A DNA stretch of 17,218 nt from CAZQIC01 sp964593555 (GTDB lineage: Bacteria > Bacteroidota > Bacteroidia > JAFLBG01): NCBI GenBank assembly GCA_964593555.1, contig CAZQIC010000107.1:1-17218 (forward strand), in the 5' to 3' direction. How positions within the stretch are numbered: the first letter of the stretch is position 1; each line of letters begins with the position of its first letter. The position numbers and the translations under genes were made by a program. The notes beneath the pieces were generated by a model. The model was not told the DNA's origin. It ran no database searches and saw nothing but the letters and a program-made list of their open reading frames with translations. Shown here one piece after another: positions 7,541 to 15,640 of the stretch.

Positions 7541-9901
7541 CTAATAATTTTTACTCTTCATCAGGATAAAATCGCTTCCCGGTTCATTGCCATCAAATTC
7601 ACCGAAGTAGGGCTGAGTATCTGTTTTTTCGAGAAAGAGTTTTATTTCACTTACTGTCAATACTCCGTCATCACCTCCATCAGAGCGTAATGCAGCTAAA
7701 AAGTTACGCGCAAACGGACTGTGTTGCCCGGGTCTTCCGTCGGGTACATAACGCTTGCCGCCGGATGTCATAACCAAGCGTGTTTTGTATTGTAATTTCC
7801 TTTCAATGTATTTTTTCATATCCACATCCTGGTAAATATCTTTTCCCCTGGAGCCCGTAGCTATTGCCTGATCAAAGGTTCCTCCAAAACAAACATCCAT
7901 TACCAGTAAAATATGTTCACATGGAATATTTTTTACAATTGTTTTTAAATTGGAGTGTGATAAAAAACTTACCTGTGCTTCATCATTCAACCGCGAATCA
8001 GCGGTAACGATATACCCTTCTTTATATATGTTATCGAAGTGTCCGTGACCGGCGATGAAGATCAACAGCTCATCATTTTTTTTGTATTCTTTAGCTGCGT
8101 ACTCTCTTAGTTTCATTTGCAGATTTACCAATGTAGGATCAGTCAATACCTCAGTAGAACATCCATACCTGTCTTGCAGTTCTTTCGAAATGGTTTCTCC
8201 ATCTAATACGGGATTTTTTAAATCACTGAATTCTTTGTAGTTATTTGTTGCAATAATAAGAGCGTAAACTTGTTTAGTTGTGTCATTTTTTGAAGAAGAT
8301 GTAATTTTAGCGGGCGCAATATCTTCAGGGTCCTCAGCACCAATGGCATCTCCTGTGCGTTGTTGTTTTGTTAAATAATTGAACGGATCATTTTTAAATG
8401 TGAAAGGGTAGGTGGTGCCCGATTTTGTATCGAGCACTTTAAAGTTTTCGTAGAGAACTATATTCTCACTTTTTCTTTTTGAAAAAGTAACCAGTGATGA
8501 AGAGAAGTTCGATTTGAATTTTGGAGCCTCATTTAGTTTCACATTGATGGCTACTTCTTCTCCTAAGATATTCGCTTTAAAAATTTCACGATCGGCATTA
8601 TAACCAAGCAGGTAGCCATTCTTCATGCAGGTTTGTCCGTTGTGCATAATTTTATTCTGCTCCTCTAGTTTTGTTTGTAAAACACCTAATACTTCATTCT
8701 TGGCTTTTTCTCTTCTCTTCTCAAATTGTTCTGATGTTTCAAATTCTCCTTTGGGCTGCAAAAGATTTTTATCCAATTCATCAAAGCAATTGGTGCATCC
8801 AGAAAGCACAGTTTTGAAGGCGGGAGAAAAGTCTATAGCCAATGTGTTATAAAGTTTGCTTCTTATATCTCCTCCTACACCATCCAAATTCCATTGCACC
8901 AGTTCCTTGTCTTTTTGAAAGGCCATTAAATGTTTTCCATCCGGACTGAATTCTAAAATAAAAGGCTGCCAGTAATAATATAGTTTTTCATTGTGTTTTT
9001 CGATCTTGTTTTTCCCCAGGTAATAAAATGTAATTCCTTCCGATGAGCCTGCCATCCATTTACCATCTTTACTGAAGCCTGCATACTCAACTTCTCTTTC
9101 TAATTCCAGCCGGTCTATCTGGTTGAATTTACCTTTGGAACAATCAAAAAAGATCAAAGCGTTTTCCTTATCTCCATATTCTTTTTCAACGGAGATCATT
9201 AATTTTTCTGTTCCCGTTACAAACTGAACAAAGTGTTTTGTTGTCGATGTGTTGTATTCATCTTTCTGAACATATTTATCTCCCTTGCGTTCATAAAGTG
9301 TAATGCCAAAGCCGATGTATTTATTATCGTCAGAAAGGTGTATAGTACCTGTTTCAGAAACTGCCAGCCATTGTCCGTTTTCGGAAACGGAAAATTCACG
9401 GATGTCATTTTTAGCTTCGGTATGAAATTTTTGTAAAAAAGTAAGGTCTGCTTTGTCATCCATGTAAAACAGGGTCATTCCTTTGGGAGAGAAAAAAAGC
9501 AAATGATGGATATCTCCAGCGAAAGCCATACGGTGCGCATCAAGAAATCCTTCTTTTTGCAGAACATTTTTTACTAAGAGGGTATTAAGGTCAAGAAAGG
9601 CTATATCTCCTTCGGCGCGCCAATTACGAATGAGCAGATATTTTTCGTCGGGTGAAAAACATATATCGCCATAAGTATTATTTCTTTTAGTGGAATATAT
9701 TTCGTGACCAAGTTCATCTAATATGCTGATGTCTGCTCCAAGGCTTAGCGCTGTCCATTGCCTGTAGGGGGAATAAATTGCATTCTGAACAAACTTTCCC
9801 TGGTTATTAAGTTCAGCCTGGAAGGACCAGCTGATGTCTTGGGAAAAAGAAAAAGCGCCGACCAATAAAAGTAAAATACTTATATATGTTCGGCGCTTCA
9901 T
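7541..9901 (-). CDS. Exported caspase-family (C14) protease with beta-propeller-like N-terminal region
   Basis: This 786-residue protein begins with a clear Sec signal peptide (KRR, hydrophobic core, AFSFSQ cleavage region near residue 20). Residues about 25-360 carry repeated 'FSPDGKxL / SENGQWLA / FSKDGKWM' strands typical of WD40-like propellers. A helical linker containing GEFETSEQFEKRREKA follows near 390. From about residue 543 (KQVYALIIATNNYKEF) it has a caspase/metacaspase fold with H619 (IAGHGHFD) and C671 (VMDVCFGG) as the catalytic dyad. The last residues include a DGVLTVSEIKLFL segment. It lies 20 bp downstream of the DUF3127 gene, probably in the same transcript. The propeller may recognise a partner; substrate is unknown. 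Confidence 0.85.
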   Translation of the reverse strand: MKRRTYISILLLLVGAFSFSQDISWSFQAELNNQGKFVQNAIYSPYRQWTALSLGADISILDELGHEIYSTKRNNTYGDICFSPDEKYLLIRNWRAEGDIAFLDLNTLLVKNVLQKEGFLDAHRMAFAGDIHHLLFFSPKGMTLFYMDDKADLTFLQKFHTEAKNDIREFSVSENGQWLAVSETGTIHLSDDNKYIGFGITLYERKGDKYVQKDEYNTSTTKHFVQFVTGTEKLMISVEKEYGDKENALIFFDCSKGKFNQIDRLELEREVEYAGFSKDGKWMAGSSEGITFYYLGKNKIEKHNEKLYYYWQPFILEFSPDGKHLMAFQKDKELVQWNLDGVGGDIRSKLYNTLAIDFSPAFKTVLSGCTNCFDELDKNLLQPKGEFETSEQFEKRREKAKNEVLGVLQTKLEEQNKIMHNGQTCMKNGYLLGYNADREIFKANILGEEVAINVKLNEAPKFKSNFSSSLVTFSKRKSENIVLYENFKVLDTKSGTTYPFTFKNDPFNYLTKQQRTGDAIGAEDPEDIAPAKITSSSKNDTTKQVYALIIATNNYKEFSDLKNPVLDGETISKELQDRYGCSTEVLTDPTLVNLQMKLREYAAKEYKKNDELLIFIAGHGHFDNIYKEGYIVTADSRLNDEAQVSFLSHSNLKTIVKNIPCEHILLVMDVCFGGTFDQAIATGSRGKDIYQDVDMKKYIERKLQYKTRLVMTSGGKRYVPDGRPGQHSPFARNFLAALRSDGGDDGVLTVSEIKLFLEKTDTQPYFGEFDGNEPGSDFILMKSKNY

Positions 9902-9921
9902 AATCTTAAATCGGCTAATAT

Positions 9922-10281
9922 CTAAAATGGAAGATCGTCTTCTCCATTGCTTGATGCAGCAGCAGAAAATGTTTCTGCAGGAGCCTCTTGTGAAGAAGCA
10001 TTAGATGAACCAGAACCTTTTCCTGCTTCTACTTTCCATGCTTTTACATCTGTGTACCATTTGCCATTGTATTCGCGGCTTTCGATATCAAAAGATACCG
10101 TAAGAGTATTTCCAATTTTCAATTGACTGTTATCAATTTTATCACCCCATATAGAGATGCAAACTTTTTTAGGGTATTGTCCACCTGTTTCAAGAACAAC
10201 ATTTTGTTTTTTCCATGTTCCGTTTTTTCCTTCTCCCGTTTGGAGTGGTAAAAGCTCTACTAGTTTTGCTGTAAGTTCCAT
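9922..10281 (-). CDS. DUF3127 protein, OB-fold/SSB-like with acidic DDLPF tail
   Basis: The 119-residue protein matches the Bacteroidota DUF3127 family: residues 1-85 contain LLPLQTGEGKNGTWKKQ, a KVCISIWGDK strand and SREYNGKWYTDVKAWKVE. A Ser/Ala/Gly-rich flexible linker (about 86-112) leads to a C-terminal tip EDDLPF. This layout closely parallels single-stranded DNA-binding protein, whose linker and DDxPF tail recruit repair and replication proteins. Function is not established for the family; ssDNA binding is an inference from the architecture. It precedes the caspase-like gene by 20 bp and follows the AddB-like gene after 161 bp. Confidence 0.85.
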   Translation of the reverse strand: MELTAKLVELLPLQTGEGKNGTWKKQNVVLETGGQYPKKVCISIWGDKIDNSQLKIGNTLTVSFDIESREYNGKWYTDVKAWKVEAGKGSGSSNASSQEAPAETFSAAASSNGEDDLPF

Positions 10282-10334
10282 TGTAATTTGTTTAATGATT
10301 AGGTATTAAATATCAACGTGAATATAGCAATAAG

Positions 10335-10344
10335 ACTACGTAGT
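10335..10344. other. Perfect palindrome ACTACGTAGT upstream of DUF3127 gene
   Basis: A perfect 10-bp palindrome lies 54 bp upstream of the DUF3127 start, in a non-coding gap. It could be a binding site for a dimeric regulator, but a palindrome of this size also occurs by chance and no second copy was seen. Confidence 0.2.
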
Positions 10345-10404
10345 GACAAAGAATTTTATCCCAAATTATACAGTTTTTAATAAGGCTGTTTTCGTCAAAA
10401 TTTT

Positions 10405-10431
10405 CTCGCAGAGCCGCAGAGAGCGCAGAGA
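10405..10431. repeat. CGCAGAG short tandem repeat
   Basis: Three CGCAGAG units spaced 8-9 bp apart (CGCAGAGC, CGCAGAGAG, CGCAGAGA) lie 12 bp past the stop of the nuclease gene. The tract is richer in G+C than its surroundings and resembles the CACAGAG units near 6899-6920. It looks like a member of a dispersed intergenic repeat family. Confidence 0.55.
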
Positions 10432-10442
10432 TGGGTTAATAA

Positions 10443-11018
10443 CTACCTGTTACAAATGCTTTTATAGGGGCAATAGGTGCAGGTTTCCTCATTGTTGGTT
10501 TGTTTAAAAGGTGCCTGCGTGTCGTATAGGGTTGACAGCAATTTACTAAGCTCATTTTTAAAATGGACCAATACCTCTTTTGTAAGCAATTCGCTGCCAT
10601 TGACCTTTACCGCTTTTAACCCTGCGCTTAATTCCCGGAAACTAATAATACCGGATATAAATTCATGCGGCATATCGGGTGTATTTTCCATGTATAACAG
10701 GGCATACATTAATAACTGGAAGCCTTTGTTCAATTCCGGATTAGTATAAATTTCTTCCCAGCCATTTATCTGTAATTCTTTCAGTCCGGCTGCACCGGTC
10801 TTATAATCAATGATCCTGAGCATTTGCCCCATTGAATCTACCCTGTCACATACGCCTTTCACCAATACAGGGATATTATTAACATCGATAAATATTTTTA
10901 ATTCTTTTTCCAGTTCCTTTACAATAAGGTGCCGGCCCTGTTTGGTGTTTTCTTCAACAACACTTATTTCTTTCTTAAAATGATTGTGAATAAATTTTTT
11001 CGCCACCGATACGATCAA
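10443..11018 (-). pseudogene. AddB-like nuclease, C-terminal PD-(D/E)XK part after the frameshift
   Basis: This 191-residue frame (nominal TTG start at 11018, but open in frame up to 11072) carries the RecB/AddB nuclease core. VKGVCDRVDSMGQMLRIIDYKTGAAG contains the metal-binding Asp of CDRVD and the Asp-x-Lys of DYKTG. The tail ETCTYCPYKSICNR supplies three of the four iron-sulfur cysteines expected in AddB-type nucleases. The first cysteine lies in the separate upstream frame (RNCSLQFYFRY). The fragment is therefore the severed end of the neighbouring 753-residue frame, not an independent gene; alone it lacks the N-terminal nuclease helix and one Fe-S ligand. Confidence 0.85.
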
Positions 11019-11035
11019 TAAGTTTTTTCCTGAAG

Positions 11036-13297
11036 CTATATCGTTGGTATCATATATTTCTTTGAAGTTTTGTCAACGATCAAAGAAGAATTTTTTGACA
11101 GTTGTTTTATTAATTCTGCGCTCAATAGTTTTCCAACATGCGGTTCATAAAGCTGCTGGAGACTTTCATGAACAATGTTTCCCAATGTGTCGGCGCCAAT
11201 GGTTTCTTCAACTTCATCTATTTCTTTTATTGAGGCGATATACCTGAAATAAAATTGAAGTGAACAATTTCTGTAGCTATTCAAAGAAGAAGGTGATAGG
11301 CCCGCTTCTAATTTTTGCTTTAATTTTTCGAGGACCTCATCCGATTTTTGGATCTCTATTTTTTGCTCCCGGTGAATAATAGATGATGAGTTTAAAGTTG
11401 ATTCAGTTATTGTTACATTTTTATTTACCAATGGTAGCTCATGTAAAAGCTGCGTAATGAACCGACTTTTTTCCCCTGAACCAAAATCGGTCATCTCGGT
11501 ATTATAGAGCAAATGAATTTTTTTTGCACGCTGCAATAAACGGTAGTAGTGAAAAGCAAAAATGGAATCTTTATCCGCATAGGTTGGCAAACCAAATGCC
11601 CGGCGGATATCGAAGGGAATAAATGAATTATTTTTTTTACCTGCAGGCAAGGTATCTTCATTAGCTGATATAAGAATGATATTCTCAAAATCCAGCGCAC
11701 GGGTTTCGAGCATACCCATAACCTGTAAGCCATTTAACGGTTCGCCATAAAAGGGCACTGTAGTATTTCTTATCAGTTGTGTTAGTAATTGATGCAGGGT
11801 AGGTAATTCAATTTTTTCACCGGACTCTTCTTGTATTGACCTTAACCTTTTGACAATTGAAATAAGTGCTGACAAAAACTCAATGGCAATAGAACCTTTC
11901 TCCGTATTGTTCGCATTTTTTTCTTTAATATTTTGTGCGGTAAAGCTGATCAGGTATTCTAAACAATTGGTGGCGTCTTCACTGGTTTTCCATGCGTCAA
12001 GTATTTTATGGATGGGTGAATAATATTCTGTGTCACAAACTTTTTTTACAAAGGAATAACTAACAAATACCATGCTTTTACCCAGGATAGCATTAACGAG
12101 TTGCGACGCTTTTTCGTAATTATTGTTCTGCAATAAGTACCCTTTGATATAAGGATGTTTAAAAAATTTAATAATGTCCTTGTGATAAAAGATGTGTTCT
12201 TTCTTTCCTAGTTTGGCAGGACGCAAATGAAGATCGAAAACGATATTACTGAGTTCCACTATTAATGAGTGTTTCAAGGGATAACCCATTGTAACGTTTA
12301 TCTCATTAATATTTTTTGGAACAGCATTCAATGTAGGGAAGAGCAGATTTTCATCAGCTAAAACAAAAGCGGTATCATCTTCATTTCCTCCTTGTTCAAT
12401 AAGTTTTTGAATAATATCGCCTGCAACTTTGGTCTGTAATACATTTTTTGCTGTCCCGGTAATGGTGATCTCTTTTGATTCCGTGCCGAGCAATTCTTCA
12501 TTGAGGAATACAATGTTTTTTTTTACAGCATCGAATTCTTTTTTTTGATACAGGTCCTTATATCGTCTTAAAAACTTTCCGGCTTCCTGCTGTTTGTTTT
12601 CAAAATAATATTCATCGCAATCCCATATCACACTTGTTTTTCCATTCCGTAATAATTTATTCAATAATTTTTCTTCACATTTGTTTAACGCATTCAGACC
12701 AGCGAATACAATATGCTCCCATTGAAATGTTTTTGTTTTTTCATCCAGTTTATTGAGACCGATTTGTTGAATAAGTCCCTGGTAGCCTTTTTGTTTGTTG
12801 AGTAGCTGTTCTTTGTAATTTTTATAGATCTTACCCAGAGAATACCAGAAATCAAGATATTGCCGTTGAAAGTCGGTTAGCTCTTCCTGTCCAAGGCTCC
12901 AGCCTTCGAGTTCTTTTACCTGTGATAAGTTCCCGAATAATTTTTCTCCTTCTATGAGGTAACTGTCTATCTCACTGAAGTCAGCAATGAGCTGTGGCGC
13001 CCATTTTAAAAATTCCTCGAGCGGATCCGCATTTTCTTTTTTTATGTTTTTATAAACGGGATATAATTCAAAACAAAGTGCCGTGTTATCCAATTGTTCG
13101 AGGCCGCTCAGCTCAGCGAAAAAATCCTCAATAGCAAATACGGTAGGCGCCCATACGGGTTTATCAATTGTTTCGCTTAAGTATTTTTTTAGAAAAACAC
13201 CTGCACGTTTGTTAGGTAAAATAATACATACCTTATCGTAGGCAAGGTTAAGGCCTTGTACGTGTGTTAATACCTTATGCAGGAAGGTGTTTTTCAA
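11036..13297 (-). pseudogene. AddB-like helicase-nuclease subunit, N-terminal 753 residues before the frameshift
   Basis: The frame starts MKNTFLHKVLTHVQ and matches the Bacteroidota AddB-like PD-(D/E)XK nuclease family, which acts with a UvrD/AddA-type helicase in double-strand break processing. The N-terminus has a degenerate ATP-loop region (ILPNKRAGVFLKKYL). The middle part has helicase-like ALDFENIILISANEDTLPAG. Near the end, SLNSYRNCSLQFYFRY and GADTLGNIVHESLQQLY open the nuclease domain. Translation then leaves the family pattern (VDKTSKKYMIPTI, stop at 11036-11038). Adding one base near 11064-11067 restores VDKTFKEIYDTND and joins the nuclease fragment to give a protein of about 950 residues. 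No addA partner is in the window. Confidence 0.85.
11060..11072 (-). other. Frameshift site splitting the AddB-like gene
   Basis: On the minus strand the sequence reads GAC AAA ACT TCA AAG; one additional T (ACT TTC AAA GAA) restores the family-like reading into the nuclease domain. The downstream frame is -1 relative to the upstream one and has a TGA at 11075-11073, so the switch must happen between 11072 and the upstream stop at 11036. No canonical slippery heptamer lies in that interval. A one-base deletion or a sequencing error fits best. Confidence 0.75.
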
Positions 13298-13340
13298 TTC
13301 AGTTAAAATTTACCTTAAATTTAAACCTTTAAGCTTTACC

Positions 13341-13592
13341 ATGGTCGAGAAAGAAACGATAGAATATCCACAATACCGGAAATACCATAATGGGAAATCT
13401 TATTTTAAGATAATTTCACCTGAGGAAATGGAGGAAATACAATTGACAGTAAATTCTTTTTCAAAACATTTAATTACAGCTAAAATTCTACCCGACCGTA
13501 ATTTTATTTATGACCTTACTTTTGATTATGAGAAGTATTGTGTGAAGATAGAGGAGGGGGAGTATTTGGAAGTGGAAAAAAATGCAATATAG
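13341..13592 (+). CDS. Small conserved-looking protein, unknown function
   Basis: The 83-residue product starts MVEKETIEYPQYRKYHNGKS and has no signal peptide or membrane segment. I chose the ATG at 13341 because the longer in-frame start at 13287 would overlap the start of the divergent nuclease gene and add a non-homologous-looking stretch. The composition, with many charged residues and a YRKYHNGKSYFKI / EEMEEIQ pattern, resembles small cytoplasmic Bacteroidota proteins, but I cannot name the family. It is followed 1 bp later by the convergent end of the next minus-strand gene. Confidence 0.6.
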   Translation: MVEKETIEYPQYRKYHNGKSYFKIISPEEMEEIQLTVNSFSKHLITAKILPDRNFIYDLTFDYEKYCVKIEEGEYLEVEKNAI

Positions 13593-13593
13593 T

Positions 13594-14115
13594 TCAATTG
13601 ACATTGAAGCCGGATTTTTTAATGTAGACAAAACTACCCTGATCGACTTCTTCTTTCATGAATATACCAATGCTAATGGTATCCTTAAATTGATTTTCCA
13701 TTGACCAAAAACCAAATGTTCCGGTAATGTCCTTAAAATGATTTTGCTCTATTAGTTTGAATCTTACTTCACCTTCTATTGGTGGTTTAGACCATACCAC
13801 TAATGTATCATCAAATGTTTTGCCTGTAGTTTCGGGTATCATTTTTACATGTTCTTCCCAGAAGTTCATTTTGCTAATAGCTTCTTTTAAGAGCGGAGAG
13901 TTTTTAAATTCTATATAACTAATCCTGTATGAATTAATTAATGTTCCTTTTTCTTCTGCTTCGCCAATAGTTGAACTGTTTTCAATAGAGTAACAGCCAT
14001 CACATATGTCGTCAAAATATGCGAACCGTAAAAATGAATAGATATACCGTGAGTTAATCAGAAGTAAATTTAAAATAACAAACCCCGTTATTCTTATTTT
14101 TCTTTTATAAGGCAT
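13594..14115 (-). CDS. Membrane-anchored protein of unknown function (distal gene of a pair)
   Basis: The 173-residue product has one N-terminal hydrophobic segment after a basic MPYKRKIR start, so the rest is probably outside the cytoplasmic membrane. A CDGC motif occurs at about residues 38-41. The remainder looks like a small beta-rich domain (VRFKLIEQNHFKDITGTFGFW). Its start overlaps the end of the upstream gene by 22 nt, implying translational coupling. No family is recognised. Confidence 0.6.
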   Translation of the reverse strand: MPYKRKIRITGFVILNLLLINSRYIYSFLRFAYFDDICDGCYSIENSSTIGEAEEKGTLINSYRISYIEFKNSPLLKEAISKMNFWEEHVKMIPETTGKTFDDTLVVWSKPPIEGEVRFKLIEQNHFKDITGTFGFWSMENQFKDTISIGIFMKEEVDQGSFVYIKKSGFNVN

Positions 14116-14663
14116 ATTTCTCCCTTGTATACAAATTCATCACGTTTAGTCGTCACCAATAATGTGTCGGGACATCTGTCAATAAAATGGATCCAATTGG
14201 AGCAACTTTTTCCTAATATATCTTTTGTGTGTTTATCTTTCCATAAAGCGCAATAGTATTTATAACTATCAATTGTTGTATACCCTCCTGTTTTATCATC
14301 AATCATTTTGTCGAGATGAATAATAAAATCATCCTGGATCGTATCAGAAATGTGGATTCGAGAGCCTGGGATGTTGGAAGTGTCGTTGTCTCTATAATAT
14401 CCTAGTGAATTTTTTTCAACCCATAGAGTTGTATCGGGTATGGTTCTTAAAGAATCAATTTTTGAAAGAGCTGAATTAAGTTGATATTCTGCAACAAAAC
14501 GATTTTGATTCTTGCTTTCAGTTAAACCATCACTTACATCAGTTAAGCTATAAATAGAATTAAAGTATCTTCGTGTTGGAAAAGAAATGATTACCCAAGC
14601 GATTATGCATATAATAAGGGTTATTGGTAGTGAAATTAAATAATCCTTAGTAACCGGTCTCAT
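14094..14663 (-). CDS. Membrane-anchored protein of unknown function (proximal gene of a pair)
   Basis: The 189-residue product has one transmembrane segment at about residues 9-27 (ISLPITLIICIIAWVIISF) with a short cytoplasmic N-terminus, and a polar C-terminal domain with three cysteines in its second half. No known motif is visible. It overlaps the following gene by 22 nt. The pair shares topology but no obvious sequence similarity. The gap upstream (14664-14769) shows no gene or clear promoter. Confidence 0.6.
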   Translation of the reverse strand: MRPVTKDYLISLPITLIICIIAWVIISFPTRRYFNSIYSLTDVSDGLTESKNQNRFVAEYQLNSALSKIDSLRTIPDTTLWVEKNSLGYYRDNDTSNIPGSRIHISDTIQDDFIIHLDKMIDDKTGGYTTIDSYKYYCALWKDKHTKDILGKSCSNWIHFIDRCPDTLLVTTKRDEFVYKGEICLIKEK

Positions 14664-14786
14664 TTTTGTTGCCAGTGAATTGTTCTGAATAGATGCTACA
14701 ACGCAATGAGATGTGTTTTATTATCTGGAGGAAAATAGCTGCAAATGTTAATTTATTCTGTAGGTTTTATACATCGTTACCCCCTC

Positions 14787-14823
14787 TGTCAGCTAAGGCT
14801 GACATCTCCCCCAAAAGGGGAGA
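14787..14823. repeat. REP-like double hairpin, copy 1
   Basis: Two adjacent perfect hairpins are present: TGTCAGC-TAAG-GCTGACA at 14787-14804 and TCTCCCC-CAAAA-GGGGAGA at 14805-14823. They lie 22 bp past the stop of the minus-strand small gene, so in its transcript they could act as a 3' processing or termination structure. The sequence style resembles dispersed bacterial REP elements. Copy 2 at 16749-16785 has G to T at the position matching 14818, which breaks the second stem. Confidence 0.65.
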
Positions 14824-14844
14824 AAAGGCTTCACAAGAATAAAT

Positions 14845-15084
14845 TTAGGTTATGATTACTTCTAGCAACTCCGATTTACCACCATCGCTGTCGGTAACCA
14901 TTAAGAAACCATTTTGAAAAGCGGTAATCGATTCGACTTTTATTTTTAGCGGGATTCCTTTTTCATTTATAGATATACACTCAGGAGAATTATTTTTCTA
15001 TAATTCATCAATATTTATTTTTCCAATAAAACTTCCCAATACTTCGCCATCGCTTACCCAATCGCTGGTGTTATTCTGTTTCAT
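14845..15084 (-). pseudogene. Small gene interrupted by an in-frame amber codon, copy 1
   Basis: An ATG at 15082-15084 inside the 3' end of the GldL-like gene (14-nt overlap, +1 frame) opens a 79-codon frame ending TAA at 14845-14847. It starts MKQNNTSDWVSDGEVLG and ends DSDGGKSELLEVIIT, with a single in-frame TAG at codon 29 (14998-15000). The amino-acid composition after the TAG is protein-like (GIPLKIKVESITAFQNGFLM). A CAG (Gln) codon would restore the frame by one base change. The overlap with the upstream gene suggests a coupled downstream gene. The same TAG is in copy 2. Family not recognised; it may be a decayed gene or a read-through product. Confidence 0.5.
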
Positions 15085-15640
15085 TATACTCGATGGTGTC
15101 CCGCTTAATATACTTGTTATATTCTCGAGCGTACTCTTCATTGTCAGGATTTGCAAAGTGTTGTGTTTTTAACCTAGCCAATTCAGCGTCATCCCAGTGT
15201 TGTATTTTTATAAGTGTTGATGTGGGTGTAAAATACAGTGCCATAGTCAATATGGATAATAATAATGTCCGGTTAAACATATTTTTATAGTACAGAACTA
15301 GGTCTTCCGATGATTTTTTTTGCAAAAAATAAACTACAACAAAAATAATAGGGGCTGTAAAAAGTCCAGCGAGTAACTGCACTTGTGCTCCCGGCCAATA
15401 TTGGAGTTTGAACATTACTCCAATTGGAATGATGGATAAAAAAAAACCGGAAATAATTGATAATGCAAGATTCTGTCGTTTGATTTGTTTGTCGCAGAAA
15501 AAATAGAACGCAAGTGGAAAGTAAAAAAATGCAAGTGTCGATAAAGAGATAACGATTAGAACTCCGGCCCCAGGCCAATGTAATAGTTTAAAAATTAGTC
15601 CTACGAGGAATATTGATGCGAATACTTTTTCTGTTCTCAT
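15071..15640 (-). CDS. GldL-like membrane protein with three FKxxHWPGA-type motifs
   Basis: I chose the ATG at 15638-15640 (189 residues, MRTEKVFAS); a longer frame to 15727 would translate hairpin-rich intergenic sequence. The protein has about five hydrophobic segments. Three related motifs recur: FKLLHWPGA at 17-25, FKLQYWPGA at 77-85 and a degenerate IKIQHWDDA at 144-152. The FKxxHWPGA signature after a transmembrane helix is that of the GldL N-terminal domain, the type 9 secretion/gliding motor membrane protein. This protein lacks GldL's long C-terminal region and stands apart from gldK/M/N, so it is a relative, not GldL itself. The C-terminal tail is highly charged. Its 3' part lies in the duplicated segment. 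Confidence 0.65.
   Translation of the reverse strand: MRTEKVFASIFLVGLIFKLLHWPGAGVLIVISLSTLAFFYFPLAFYFFCDKQIKRQNLALSIISGFFLSIIPIGVMFKLQYWPGAQVQLLAGLFTAPIIFVVVYFLQKKSSEDLVLYYKNMFNRTLLLSILTMALYFTPTSTLIKIQHWDDAELARLKTQHFANPDNEEYAREYNKYIKRDTIEYNETE

Larger units (their letters stand above)
14770..15256. repeat. Long direct repeat, copy 1
   Basis: This segment matches 16732-17218 at a constant offset of 1962 bp with no insertions or deletions. By eye there are six substitutions, at 14778, 14779, 14818, 14865, 14869 and 14881, and then 375 identical bases from 14882 to 15256. The left edge is sharp at about 14770. The true right edge is unknown because copy 2 runs off the window. The copy holds a double hairpin, an amber-interrupted small gene and the 3' part of the GldL-like gene. 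Confidence 0.95.

Noticed and set aside
11089..11096. A AAA AAT slippery heptamer on the minus strand upstream of the AddB-like frameshift, as a programmed -1 site
   Set aside because: After a -1 shift there, the new frame meets a TGA at 11075-11073, so it cannot reach the nuclease domain. No other canonical heptamer lies in the usable interval.
7541..13297. AddB-like gene, DUF3127 and caspase as a dedicated anti-phage defence operon
   Set aside because: The caspase has a signal peptide, a 161-bp gap separates the nuclease from DUF3127, and both DNA genes are common in Bacteroidota genomes. The sequence alone does not support a defence unit.
13287..13340. Longer start for the small plus-strand protein at 13341
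   Set aside because: It would overlap the start of the divergent AddB-like gene and adds an AT-rich stretch without protein character.
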